This document shows, piece after piece, positions 39,382-47,553 of a stretch of 64,000 bases of DNA. The notes beneath the pieces were generated by a model. It was not told the origin of the DNA. It saw only the letters and a program-made list of their open reading frames with translations, and searched no databases. Origin of the DNA: Ignavibacteria bacterium (GTDB lineage Bacteria > Bacteroidota > Ignavibacteria > Kapaibacteriales > UBA2268); the NCBI GenBank assembly GCA_016844745.1, contig JAERMQ010000038.1, forward strand, positions 1 through 64,000. Reading direction: 5' to 3'. Made by a program: the position numbers and the translations under genes. Position 1 is the stretch's first letter. Each line of letters opens with the position of its first letter.

Positions 39382-40761
39382 ATGGCAAAATCAGAATTCA
39401 AAATTGCTCCAAAAAAATTCAAAGTCAGCGCCCAACATGTTATAATAACATCCGTTCTGACTTTACTTTTCTTCATAATCGCATTTTACGAAATAATTCC
39501 ATATGGAACTTCCAAGTTTGTTGTGGGATTGTTTAAGCCGAGTGGAGATAAACTCGAAAAAATCGGCTTTGCCAAATTCAATGGTTTATGTTGGGCATCT
39601 TTGAAAATTAAAGATGACATGACGAAAATTGATGGAAAAGGCATTGAAATTAATACGGAATATATTAATAAGGAATATGTCTTTGATTTTTCTTTTAAGG
39701 AGAGAAGCACAAAGCTACATGGATATGTTAAAGGTACTTCTGAATTTTATGCCAAATCGGAGGTTCTCGGGGAAAATGCTATTATCTTAGAGCCATGGCT
39801 TGGATTTAGCATTTTAGCTATTGTTGTAGCAGTAATGCTAACGCTTCTCATTTCCATGTGTTTGCCGACTCCCCTTGGATTCATGGCTGTGTTGTTTGAC
39901 CGGCAAATCGATAATACTAAGGTGAAAATCAGGCTTCAAACAGGATTTGCCGATGATATCGTTGATTTGCTAATTATGCCGGATAACAAATTAGCCGAAA
40001 AGGATATAAGCGATGTGAAAGGACCATTCCAGCTCGTTTGGTCACGAACAGTATCTGATGAAATTATTTCGCCTTTTACATCTCCTTATCACTCTCTTAA
40101 ATTTGAAGATATTTTCGACGATAATACGGATTTGGTTGCTTTCCGCAATGAAATTATTTATGGAAGAATAAAAGAATTCTTTTCAGACTTCGTTGTCAAG
40201 GAAATTGAAGATTCCAAGGATGGTTTAGAATGGCGTCATAACCATTTATTGTTCTGGAAAGGAACACGTCTATATATGGCTCATCACTTTACGGAAAAAT
40301 ATTCAAACAACGTTACAGGACTTGCTTATGGCGGCGCAGCTTTTCTTATTATTGCAGTTGGTATCCGTGGTCTGAAGTTCATTCCACCTACCAAGCCTTC
40401 ATTCATTCTATTGGCAATTTTCCTCGAGTTTACAATGCTTTCACTTCTTGCGGTAACACTTGTTTACACCGAAGAAGAAGAGCGAATGGATAAGATGCTT
40501 AAGAAAATGGAAGATGCCAATCGTAGTCAGTTGGAAGTATTGCGTGGTCAACAGGTCGATATTCACCTCCTTGCTAATGCTTTAATCGGTCAGGCAAGCG
40601 ATGTGATTAAAGCCCGTGTTGAAAATGCTATATCAGAGTATATTTCAAGCGGGGACCAGGTGCAACGTGTTATTGCAGAGCAAATTGCCGATAAAATTAT
40701 GGTTGGGCTCCGTGAGCAGGCTCAGACTTCAATGGCTCAGGGCGTTGGCAGAAGAAGATAA
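39382..40761 (+). CDS. Four-helix membrane protein of unknown function
   Basis: 459 residues, not recognised. Membrane segments are visible at ~20-38, ~138-160, ~311-329 and ~335-356. Between the first two is a ~95-residue extracytoplasmic beta-like domain that may start in 'GTSKFVVGLFKPSG'. Between the second and third is a ~150-residue soluble domain ('DDIVDLLIMPDNKLAEKD', 'HNHLLFWKGTRLYMAHHF'). The C-terminal ~100 residues are amphipathic and probably coiled-coil ('EEEERMDKMLKKMEDANRSQ'), ending in Arg residues. It is a single-gene unit with a strong terminator. Possibilities include a scaffold or sensor, but nothing decides. Confidence 0.8.
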   Translation: MAKSEFKIAPKKFKVSAQHVIITSVLTLLFFIIAFYEIIPYGTSKFVVGLFKPSGDKLEKIGFAKFNGLCWASLKIKDDMTKIDGKGIEINTEYINKEYVFDFSFKERSTKLHGYVKGTSEFYAKSEVLGENAIILEPWLGFSILAIVVAVMLTLLISMCLPTPLGFMAVLFDRQIDNTKVKIRLQTGFADDIVDLLIMPDNKLAEKDISDVKGPFQLVWSRTVSDEIISPFTSPYHSLKFEDIFDDNTDLVAFRNEIIYGRIKEFFSDFVVKEIEDSKDGLEWRHNHLLFWKGTRLYMAHHFTEKYSNNVTGLAYGGAAFLIIAVGIRGLKFIPPTKPSFILLAIFLEFTMLSLLAVTLVYTEEEERMDKMLKKMEDANRSQLEVLRGQQVDIHLLANALIGQASDVIKARVENAISEYISSGDQVQRVIAEQIADKIMVGLREQAQTSMAQGVGRRR

Positions 40762-40780
40762 ATTTTTTTGAAATTTTTCA

Positions 40781-40820
40781 AACTCCTTATTCATGACTTT
40801 TGAATAAGGAGTTTTTTTTT
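40781..40820 (+). terminator. Rho-independent terminator after the unknown membrane protein
   Basis: AACTCCTTATTCA/TGAATAAGGAGTT is a perfect 13-bp stem with a 7-base loop and nine T. Confidence 0.93.
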
Positions 40821-40930
40821 ACAATACTAAAATTTTTATAAATTTTTATGTAGCACTTTATTTATATTTAAAAAATTCCTATATTAGCAAATAATATTTG
40901 GCACGAAATTTACTATACGCTGCTGGAAAA

Positions 40931-41491
40931 ATGATAGAAATAGGGAAAGTCGGTGTTCAAGACGAAATTTTAACGACATACTTCCAATGCGACCTAGGTA
41001 AATGCCACGGTGGATGCTGTACTTTCCCGGGTGAATACGGCGCTCCGGTGGAAGCAGATGAGGTTGAAGATATTGAAAATTCCGTTCGGGCTGTATCGGA
41101 TTACCTTTCCGTACGCTCGAAAGAAGTGATTAAAAAGGAAGGTGTCGTTACGGACAAATACGGCGAATTAATGACGGTTGTGATTGACAAAAAAGATTGC
41201 GTGTTTGTTTACTATGAAGGCAATATTGCAAGATGTGCAATAGAAAAAGCATATTTCGACGGAAAAACATATTTTCGGAAACCGGTTTCATGCCATCTGT
41301 TTCCGATAAGAGTCAGTTCCAAATACGGATTGTATCTTTATTTTGAAAAAATTCCGGAATGTGCTCCAGCTATTGACAAAGGCTCTAAATCGAAAATTCC
41401 GATGCATGTAATGCTCAAAGATGCGCTGATTAGGCGGTTCGGTAAGAAATGGTACGAAAACCTTCTGGAAGAGATTGAAGGCAAAGGGTGA
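40931..41491 (+). CDS. DUF3109 family cysteine-cluster protein (YkgJ-like)
   Basis: 186 residues from the ATG at 40931. The ORF track starts 11 codons upstream at a TTG, but 'MIEIGKVGVQDEIL' matches the usual family N-terminus, so I prefer the ATG. Cysteines in 'CDLGKCHGGCCTFPGEYGAP', 'DCVFVYYEG', 'ARCAIEKAYFDGK' and 'KPVSCHLFPIRV' form the conserved cluster expected to bind a metal or Fe-S centre. The biochemical role of the family is unknown. The stop is followed at once by a heptamer array. Confidence 0.85.
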   Translation: MIEIGKVGVQDEILTTYFQCDLGKCHGGCCTFPGEYGAPVEADEVEDIENSVRAVSDYLSVRSKEVIKKEGVVTDKYGELMTVVIDKKDCVFVYYEGNIARCAIEKAYFDGKTYFRKPVSCHLFPIRVSSKYGLYLYFEKIPECAPAIDKGSKSKIPMHVMLKDALIRRFGKKWYENLLEEIEGKG

Positions 41492-41492
41492 T

Positions 41493-41592
41493 AAATGGTC
41501 AATGGTTAATGGTTAATGGTTAATGGTTAATGGTCAATGGTTAATGTTTAATAGTTAATGGTTAATGGTTAATAGTTAATGGTCAATGTTTA
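41493..41592 (+). repeat. Heptamer array after the DUF3109 gene
   Basis: About fourteen TTAATGG/TCAATGG units with some decayed ones (TTAATGT, TTAATAG), starting 2 bases after the stop codon. Confidence 0.93.
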
Positions 41593-41630
41593 AACCTAAA
41601 AATCATTGTTCAGTCAAAAATTAAATTATT

Positions 41631-41662
41631 GTTGAATAATATATAAATAAATTGTAAATTTC
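41631..41662 (+). promoter_or_regulatory. Promoter candidate for rpoN
   Basis: GTTG, a 20-base spacer and TAAATTTC approximate the Bacteroidota TTTG/TAnnTTTG promoter, ~40 bases before the ATG. Each box has one mismatch. Confidence 0.35.
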
Positions 41663-41700
41663 ATTGGTTTGATGATGCAATTGTTTGATAAAAGAATAAA

Positions 41701-43410
41701 ATGAAACTATCTCTTGACTTGCGAACATCGTTATCGCAAACGCTGACTCCACAGCAGATTCAATATTTGAAACTACTGCAGTTGCCTATTCTGCAACTCG
41801 AGCAACAAGTCTTTCAGGAATTAGAACTTAATCCCATGCTCGATGCTGCTGCAGAAGGTGAAGCCGTTACATCGGTCAGCATGGATGACAGTTTCGATGA
41901 ATTCGGGGATACTGCCTATCCGGAACCTCCACATTCCGATGAAAGCGTTGCTGTGGACTATGGTGATAGCGGAGATGATTTCAATGAAGATATTAATTAT
42001 TTGAAAAACCAGGAAGACCCTTTTGAATTCTATAACCTGCTTTGGCAGGACGAATCAGATAGCGGTTCTTCCCGAAAAGGCAGCCAGGCTTTTGATGATG
42101 ACTTTGAACCTTTCCAGATAAAACAAAACCATACTTTTACGGAAGATTTACTCGACCAGCTAAGATTATTGAGACTCAATGAAGAAGAGATGATTCTTGG
42201 TGGTCAATTAATCGGCAATTTGGATAATGATGGCTACCTGAGACGCGAACTTGAAGAAATCGTTTTCGAAACAAATGAAGTAATTGACGATATCAATACC
42301 GATAGGCGTATGCAGGAGTACGAAAATGGAGAGATGATGTTCTCCGATAATTTTGATAATCCGGCTCGTCAATTTGCATTATCGAGTAAAAGTAATGAGA
42401 TAATTACTAAATTTCATGTAAAAAACGGAAACGGGGATATTTTTGCAGATGAAGATGATATCAAATATGTTTCACTCGAAACAGCAGAAAAACTTTTAAA
42501 ACTCATTCAAACCCTCGACCCTCCCGGAATAGGCTCGCGGAACGTGCAGGAATGCCTTATAGCACAATGCAAAGCGTTTTCAGAACCTACTCCTGCACAG
42601 AAATTGGCGCTTGAAATTCTAACGAATCAATACGACGCATTTACAAAGAAACATTTTCATGTTATAACCAAACAATTAGATGTAACGGATGACTTTCTCC
42701 GCGATGCAATGGATGTAATACGCAGGCTGAATCCCAAACCAGGCGGAGGCGACAACCAATCGGAAATGAATACGGTTGTTCCGGATTTCGTTATCGAACG
42801 TGATGAGGACAAAGATGATCTGATTATTACAGTCAACGAAAGCAGGCTGCCACAGCTCAGGTTGAACACTACTTATGAGAAAATTAGAAAAGAAGCGCGT
42901 TTAAAGGTATTTAATAAAGAAACCCGTGAATGGATAAAAAACAAATATGAAGATGCAAAGTTTTTGATTCAGGCAATCAGGCAACGCCGTTCAACTATGC
43001 TTAAGGTAATGACTGCAATTGCACATTTTCAAAAATCGTTTTTCTTCGAGGGACATTCCGGTTTGAAACCACTCATATATAAAGATATATCGGAAGCTAC
43101 AGGATTGGATATTTCAACCGTGTGCAGAATTGTTAACGGTAAATATGTCCAGACTGATTACGGTACCTTCGAATTGAAATTCTACTTCAGCGAATCTCTT
43201 GCAAACGACGATGGTGAAGATGTTTCAACGACTGTTATCAAGCAAATCATTAAGGAAATAATCGAAGAAGAAGATAAAAGCAAACCGCATAGCGACGATA
43301 AAATAAGCGATATATTAAAAGAAAAAGGTTACAATGTTGCCCGCCGGACTGTTGCCAAATACCGTGAACAGCAGAGATTGCCCGTTGCCCGTCTACGAAA
43401 AGAACTTTAG
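41701..43410 (+). CDS. rpoN: RNA polymerase sigma-54 factor RpoN
   Basis: 569 residues, longer than the usual ~480. Region I 'LDLRTSLSQTLTPQQIQYLK' with Gln/Leu-rich helices contacts bEBP activators. Region II (~55-145) is an extended acidic linker ('DDSFDEFGDTAYPEPPHSDE'). The core-binding region and HTH follow ('DISEATGLDISTVCRIVNGK'), and the RpoN box 'ARRTVAKYRE' at ~550 recognises the -24 promoter element. All functional parts are present. No bEBP activator, hpf or ptsN-like gene is next to it in this window. Asd follows after 17 bases and may be co-transcribed. Confidence 0.96.
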   Translation: MKLSLDLRTSLSQTLTPQQIQYLKLLQLPILQLEQQVFQELELNPMLDAAAEGEAVTSVSMDDSFDEFGDTAYPEPPHSDESVAVDYGDSGDDFNEDINYLKNQEDPFEFYNLLWQDESDSGSSRKGSQAFDDDFEPFQIKQNHTFTEDLLDQLRLLRLNEEEMILGGQLIGNLDNDGYLRRELEEIVFETNEVIDDINTDRRMQEYENGEMMFSDNFDNPARQFALSSKSNEIITKFHVKNGNGDIFADEDDIKYVSLETAEKLLKLIQTLDPPGIGSRNVQECLIAQCKAFSEPTPAQKLALEILTNQYDAFTKKHFHVITKQLDVTDDFLRDAMDVIRRLNPKPGGGDNQSEMNTVVPDFVIERDEDKDDLIITVNESRLPQLRLNTTYEKIRKEARLKVFNKETREWIKNKYEDAKFLIQAIRQRRSTMLKVMTAIAHFQKSFFFEGHSGLKPLIYKDISEATGLDISTVCRIVNGKYVQTDYGTFELKFYFSESLANDDGEDVSTTVIKQIIKEIIEEEDKSKPHSDDKISDILKEKGYNVARRTVAKYREQQRLPVARLRKEL

Positions 43411-43427
43411 GGCAGAAAGGAATTTAA

Positions 43428-44432
43428 TTGAAAAAGAAAATAAATGTTGCCGTAGTAGGTGCAACCGGCTTGGTAGGCAGAAAAATTTTACAGGTACTGG
43501 AAGAAAGAAATTTTCCAATTGAAAGCATCAAACTTTATGCATCTCATAAATCTGCAGGTAATACATTAAGATTTCAGGAAAAAACTCATGTTGTTAAAGA
43601 TATTGAAGCATCTGACTTTTCAGATATCGATATAGCATTGTTTTCTGCCGGGAATTTTGTTAGTGAAAAATATGTACCAAAAGCCGCCGGACAAGGCTGC
43701 ATCGTTATTGATAACGGCAGTTTTTGGCGTATGAATCCCGAAGTTCCGTTAATTGTTCCTGAGGTAAATCCGGAAATGATTATTGGTAATCACGGAATTA
43801 TTGCTAATCCGAATTGTTCTACTATCCAGCTTGTTGTAGCTCTCAAGCCGATTGCCGATAACTTTGGATTGAAGAGAGTCGTCGTTTCTACTTATCAGGC
43901 GATTAGCGGTGCCGGTCAGGTAGGAGTAAGTCAACTTATGTCGGAAATCAACGGCGAACTGCCTGAATCGAGGATTTCAAGTAATCAGTTAGCTTTTAAC
44001 ACGGTATTCCATACTATAAAGGATAATATCGGGTTCTCTATTGAAGAGCTTAAGATGATTGATGAAACAAGGAAAATTCTCGCTTTACCGAAACTGCCAT
44101 TGGCAGTAACCTGCGTTCGCATTCCCGTTCTAAACGGTCATGCAGAATCTGTAAATATTGAGACGGAGAAGCCATTCACAATTTTCGAGCTAAAAGAAGT
44201 TTTGGGGAAGAGCCTGGGTATCGAATTGGTTGATGACCCTATTAATGAAGTTTATCCAACACCATTAATGGTCGAAAATAAGGACGAGGTTTTTATTGGA
44301 AGAATTCGCAAGGATGAATCGATTGAAAATGGTGCTTATCTCTGGGTGGTATCCGATAATTTACGGAAGGGAGCCGCAACCAATGCTGTTCAGATTGCGG
44401 AGAAGGTGCTCGAATCAATGGTCAATGGTTAA
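43428..44432 (+). CDS. asd: Aspartate-semialdehyde dehydrogenase
   Basis: 334 residues. NADP-binding 'GATGLVGRKILQVLEERNFP', catalytic cysteine in 'NPNCSTIQLV' and 'YQAISGAGQ' identify Asd, which reduces aspartyl phosphate to the semialdehyde for lysine, diaminopimelate, threonine and methionine synthesis. The start is a TTG at 43428 preceded by AGAAAGGA at good spacing; no in-frame ATG occurs before the Rossmann motif, so the TTG is well supported. The C-terminal 'SMVNG' and stop are encoded by heptamer repeat units, an unusual tail. Confidence 0.94.
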   Translation: MKKKINVAVVGATGLVGRKILQVLEERNFPIESIKLYASHKSAGNTLRFQEKTHVVKDIEASDFSDIDIALFSAGNFVSEKYVPKAAGQGCIVIDNGSFWRMNPEVPLIVPEVNPEMIIGNHGIIANPNCSTIQLVVALKPIADNFGLKRVVVSTYQAISGAGQVGVSQLMSEINGELPESRISSNQLAFNTVFHTIKDNIGFSIEELKMIDETRKILALPKLPLAVTCVRIPVLNGHAESVNIETEKPFTIFELKEVLGKSLGIELVDDPINEVYPTPLMVENKDEVFIGRIRKDESIENGAYLWVVSDNLRKGAATNAVQIAEKVLESMVNG

Positions 44433-44477
44433 TGGTCAATGGTCAATGGTCAATGGTCAATGGTCAATGGTCAATGG
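44416..44477 (+). repeat. Heptamer array overlapping the 3' end of asd
   Basis: About nine units, mostly TCAATGG. The first TTAATGG unit supplies the asd stop codon. Confidence 0.95.
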
Positions 44478-44510
44478 AAAAATATATAAACTACGAATTT
44501 TGGAAATAAA

Positions 44511-44550
44511 ATCCTATAATCCTTAAATCATGTAAATCAAGGTTCAGACA
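44511..44550 (+). repeat. Dispersed ATCCT...TTCAGACA element
   Basis: ATCCTATAATCCTTAAATCA followed by TGTAAATCAAGGTTCAGACA. It lies between two opposed heptamer arrays and is closely matched in reverse by 60434-60464. Confidence 0.65.
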
Positions 44551-44554
44551 TTTT

Positions 44555-44580
44555 CATTGACCATTGACCATTAACCATTA
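44555..44580 (-). repeat. Heptamer array overlapping the 3' end of the minus-strand gene
   Basis: Three to four CCATTGA/CCATTAA units on the plus strand. Read on the minus strand, the first TTAATGG unit gives the stop codon of the gene ending at 44571. Confidence 0.9.
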
Positions 44581-45413
44581 TTTTTAAGCTTGTTCTTTAT
44601 TTTTTCATATACAACGATAGGATAGGAAGCATACCATTCTGCGGGTGAACCAAGTGTCTCAGCCTGGATTGTCAATAGAGCTTCATTGAAAATAGATTTC
44701 ACTTTACTTCTGAAAAGTTCCCAATTTTCCTTATTAATTTCAATTGAACTGTGCCATTTTGAAGTAATCCAATCGACTATTTTTTCTTTGAATTCCTGAT
44801 TAATAGGGGCATCAGGATAAAAGTAATCTTTTAGATTCTTTTCGTTCAACTGTTCGAATTTTTCAGGAAGAAATCGATTTAATAATGTATCATCTACGGA
44901 TAATATCCTGATTCCACTTAAAAATTCTTTTGGTATAAAGAAAGCGCTGGTGCGGAGCCATCTATAAAATTTATAATCCAAAAGCCTGTAAATTTTCCTC
45001 TGTTTTTCTTTATCAAAATACCCGACAATTGCTTTTTTTAACAAGCATCTGTTAAGTGCCATCAAAGCATAATTTGATAAATATGTATCGTTGTAAGCCT
45101 GGAAAGACTCGTTGCAGAATAAAACAGCATCGTAATTAATAGATGTACTTTGAAGGTATTCCAAACCTTTCTGCCAACCGGAAAACTCCCTGTCGCAATT
45201 ATTCCCGGATATACGAATAATATTTTGGGATATGTTTTCAGGAACCTCATCTTCTTTTGAGTTATTAACAACAATGAAATTAATATCCTTGCCTATTTGC
45301 TTTTCTAATAAACTTCTCAATATCTTGAATGAATTTTTGTATTTCTCGATTGAATACTCTACATAAATAGCTGCTAATTGTACTTTTTTACTTCTATACA
45401 TCATATATAACAC
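44571..45413 (-). CDS. Putative GT-A type glycosyltransferase-like protein
   Basis: 280 residues, only partly recognised. 'YVEYSIEKYKNSFKILRSLL', 'DINFIVVNNSKED', 'REFSGWQKGLEYL' and 'YDAVLFCNESF' resemble the nucleotide-sugar-binding half of family 2-like glycosyltransferases, in which 'EFSGW.KGL' and 'ND.F/NE.F' motifs recur. The C-terminal half has no landmark. There is no signal peptide, so it is probably cytoplasmic. It stands alone on the minus strand, convergent with asd; both genes take their stop codon from a heptamer array. The start could also be Met4 or Met5. Confidence 0.5.
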   Translation of the reverse strand: MLYMMYRSKKVQLAAIYVEYSIEKYKNSFKILRSLLEKQIGKDINFIVVNNSKEDEVPENISQNIIRISGNNCDREFSGWQKGLEYLQSTSINYDAVLFCNESFQAYNDTYLSNYALMALNRCLLKKAIVGYFDKEKQRKIYRLLDYKFYRWLRTSAFFIPKEFLSGIRILSVDDTLLNRFLPEKFEQLNEKNLKDYFYPDAPINQEFKEKIVDWITSKWHSSIEINKENWELFRSKVKSIFNEALLTIQAETLGSPAEWYASYPIVVYEKIKNKLKNNG

Positions 45414-45729
45414 TTAACCATATCATTCAACCTGATAGTAATGAATTTATTACATTTCCATTTATGCAAAATTATTATAAATCATAATTGTAAATACTTT
45501 TTTTATTAAATTAATTTGTATTATGTTCTGATTCAACGGTTGAAAAATTCCATAAAAAGTGGGAATTTTCTAATTATAATTTCTGAATTTGTGTCTGTTT
45601 GAAATGTATCAAAATGGAAAAATGTCATTCTGAACGGAGCGAAGAATCCAGTTCCCAAGCGGTTTATGGATTCTGAAACAAGTTCAGAATGACATTTTTC
45701 AGAGGTCTATTATATTAACTGACTACATA
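45414..45729. other. Intergenic region upstream of the glycosyltransferase-like gene, downstream of icd
   Basis: 316 bases, AT-rich. They contain the GTCATTC...GAATCC palindrome 30 bases beyond the icd stop. The promoter of the minus-strand gene must lie at 45414-45560, but I see no clear consensus. Confidence 0.6.
45618..45699. repeat. GTCATTC...GAATCC palindromic repeat, intact copy
   Basis: AAAATGTCATTCTGAACGGA...AGAATCCA pairs with TGGATTCT...GTTCAGAATGACATTTTT. It lies just after the icd stop (minus strand) and ends in a T/A run, so it could terminate icd transcription. Confidence 0.85.
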
Positions 45730-46995
45730 TTACATATTTTCTATGATTGCGGATGCAAATTCCGAGCATTTCAGTTCTGTTGCGCCTTCCATTAAACGTG
45801 CGAAGTCATAAGTAACCCGTTTCTGGGAAATTGTTTTTTCCAAAGCGCGAACAATCATTTCGGCGGCTTCGAGCCATCCCATATACTCGAACATCATAAC
45901 GCCGGATAATGTTAATGAGCCGGGATTTACTTTATCCAAATTGGCATATTTAGGAGCGGTTCCATGAGTAGCCTCGAAACAGGCGTGACCTTCAATGTAA
46001 TTAATATTTGCACCCGGAGCGATGCCGATTCCACCTACAATAGCAGCCAAAGCATCGGATATATAATCACCGTTCAGATTCAAAGTACCAATCACGGAAT
46101 ACTCATTTGGTCGGGTAAGAATCTGCTGCAGGAAGGCGTCAGCGATAAAGTCTTTTACAAGGAGTTTCCCGGCTTTCAGCGCGGTATCCTGAGCTTGATT
46201 TGCAGCGGTTTCGCCTTCGGCTTCCTTTATTGCATCATATTGACGCCATGTAAAAACTTGAGCGCCGTATTCCTGTTCGGCAACATCATAGCCCCAGTTT
46301 TTGAATGCGCCTTCGGTGAACTTCATGATATTACCTTTATGTACCCAGCATACTGACGGTTTCTTATGCTTTAATGCAAAATTGATTGCTGCCCTTGCAA
46401 GTCGCTTTGTACCTTCTTCCGATACAGGTTTTATACCGATTGAGGAGGTTTCCGGGAATCGGATTTTCTTTACACCCATTTCATCAATTAAAAATGAAAT
46501 CATCTTCTTTGCTTCGGGTGTACCCTGCATCCACTCGATTCCTGCATAAATATCCTCGGAATTCTCGCGGAAAATAATCATATCGCATAAATCCGGTCGC
46601 TTGACCGGCGATGGTACTCCGGTAAACCAGCGAACGGGGCGCTGGCATACGTACAGGTCTAATATCTGACGCAGGGCGACATTCAGGGAACGGATGCCAC
46701 CGCCGACCGGAGTTGTAAGCGGTCCTTTGATAGCGACAATATGCTCTCGAATGACATTAAGTGTCTCTTGAGGCAGCCATTCTCCGGTCTGTTTGAAGGC
46801 TTTTTCTCCGGCTAAAACTTCACGCCATGCAATTTTCCGCTTTCCATTATATGCTTTCGCGACTGCTGCATCGAGTACCCTGACAGTAGCTCTCCATATA
46901 TCTGGTCCGGTTCCGTCGCCTTCGATAAAAGGAATGATGGGGTCGTCGGGAACATTCAAGACTCCGTTTGATACGGTAATTTTTGTGCCAGCCAT
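45730..46995 (-). CDS. icd: NADP-dependent isocitrate dehydrogenase
   Basis: 421 residues, matching the homodimeric bacterial Icd of the TCA cycle. '[12 protein letters not shown]', the substrate and regulatory serine in '[13 protein letters not shown]', '[16 protein letters not shown]', '[17 protein letters not shown]' and '[10 protein letters not shown]' are all present. The Lys-Tyr after 'GTAP' is the known NADP-preferring pair. The serine in 'RSLN' is the residue phosphorylated by AceK in enteric bacteria; no aceK is nearby. It is a single-gene unit on the minus strand. Confidence 0.96.
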   Translation of the reverse strand: MAGTKITVSNGVLNVPDDPIIPFIEGDGTGPDIWRATVRVLDAAVAKAYNGKRKIAWREVLAGEKAFKQTGEWLPQETLNVIREHIVAIKGPLTTPVGGGIRSLNVALRQILDLYVCQRPVRWFTGVPSPVKRPDLCDMIIFRENSEDIYAGIEWMQGTPEAKKMISFLIDEMGVKKIRFPETSSIGIKPVSEEGTKRLARAAINFALKHKKPSVCWVHKGNIMKFTEGAFKNWGYDVAEQEYGAQVFTWRQYDAIKEAEGETAANQAQDTALKAGKLLVKDFIADAFLQQILTRPNEYSVIGTLNLNGDYISDALAAIVGGIGIAPGANINYIEGHACFEATHGTAPKYANLDKVNPGSLTLSGVMMFEYMGWLEAAEMIVRALEKTISQKRVTYDFARLMEGATELKCSEFASAIIENM

Positions 46996-47553
46996 AACTT
47001 AACTTTCAATTAATATAAAAAAACTATCATTTTCAGATTTTCAATTTTTGATTATTATTCCATTTAACCAAATTTATCTTTGCTAATATAACCATTTTGT
47101 TGCATTTTGAAAATGCTGAAAGTAAATTTCAATATAATTATTGTTTGTCCTACAGTCAGAAGTTCCTTCTGACTGCCAATTGTAACTTCCTGCATTTTAT
47201 CTTACAGAGATATTCGATTATCCACAGGTCCCCAGTCAGAAGGAACTTCTGACTGTAGGTGAATATAAAAGTTGAATCATTTATTATTGGCATATTTATT
47301 GCTGTTTTATTTCATGTAAATAATAGAAATTTTTCGGAAGAATTTTGGAATCATCCGGGAAAAAATATTGAAAAAACGATGAAATATTTAAGAAATAAAA
47401 AATTGAAATTATAAATATTTGGCAGGGTATAGGCAGAAAACTAAAAAACTCTGGACAGTGGTTTTATTCCATGCACAATAAATAAACCTGTAAATAATCA
47501 GGTTTTGATTTTGGAATTTAATTTATAGAATTTGTTAAACAAATTAAAATAAC
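46996..47553. other. Intergenic region between divergent icd and the OmpA-like/SPOR gene
   Basis: 558 bases with no gene. They hold the nested inverted repeat at 47149-47259. The remaining sequence is AT-rich and must contain promoters for both divergent genes. 'TTTGATTTTGG' and 'TAGAATTTG' near 47507-47540 are suggestive, but spacing is off. Confidence 0.5.
47149..47259. repeat. Nested inverted repeat (27-bp outer arms, each itself palindromic)
   Basis: CCTACAGTCAGAAGTTCCTT... (27 bases, 47149-47175) is the exact reverse complement of 47233-47259. Each arm alone is a hairpin (CAGTCAGAAG / CTTCTGACTG). The 57-base centre is unrelated. Confidence 0.9.

Noticed and set aside
44296-44526. 76-residue ORF with 'MVNGQW' repeats
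   Set aside because: It is an alternate frame of asd running into the TCAATGG array, which is open in all frames by construction.
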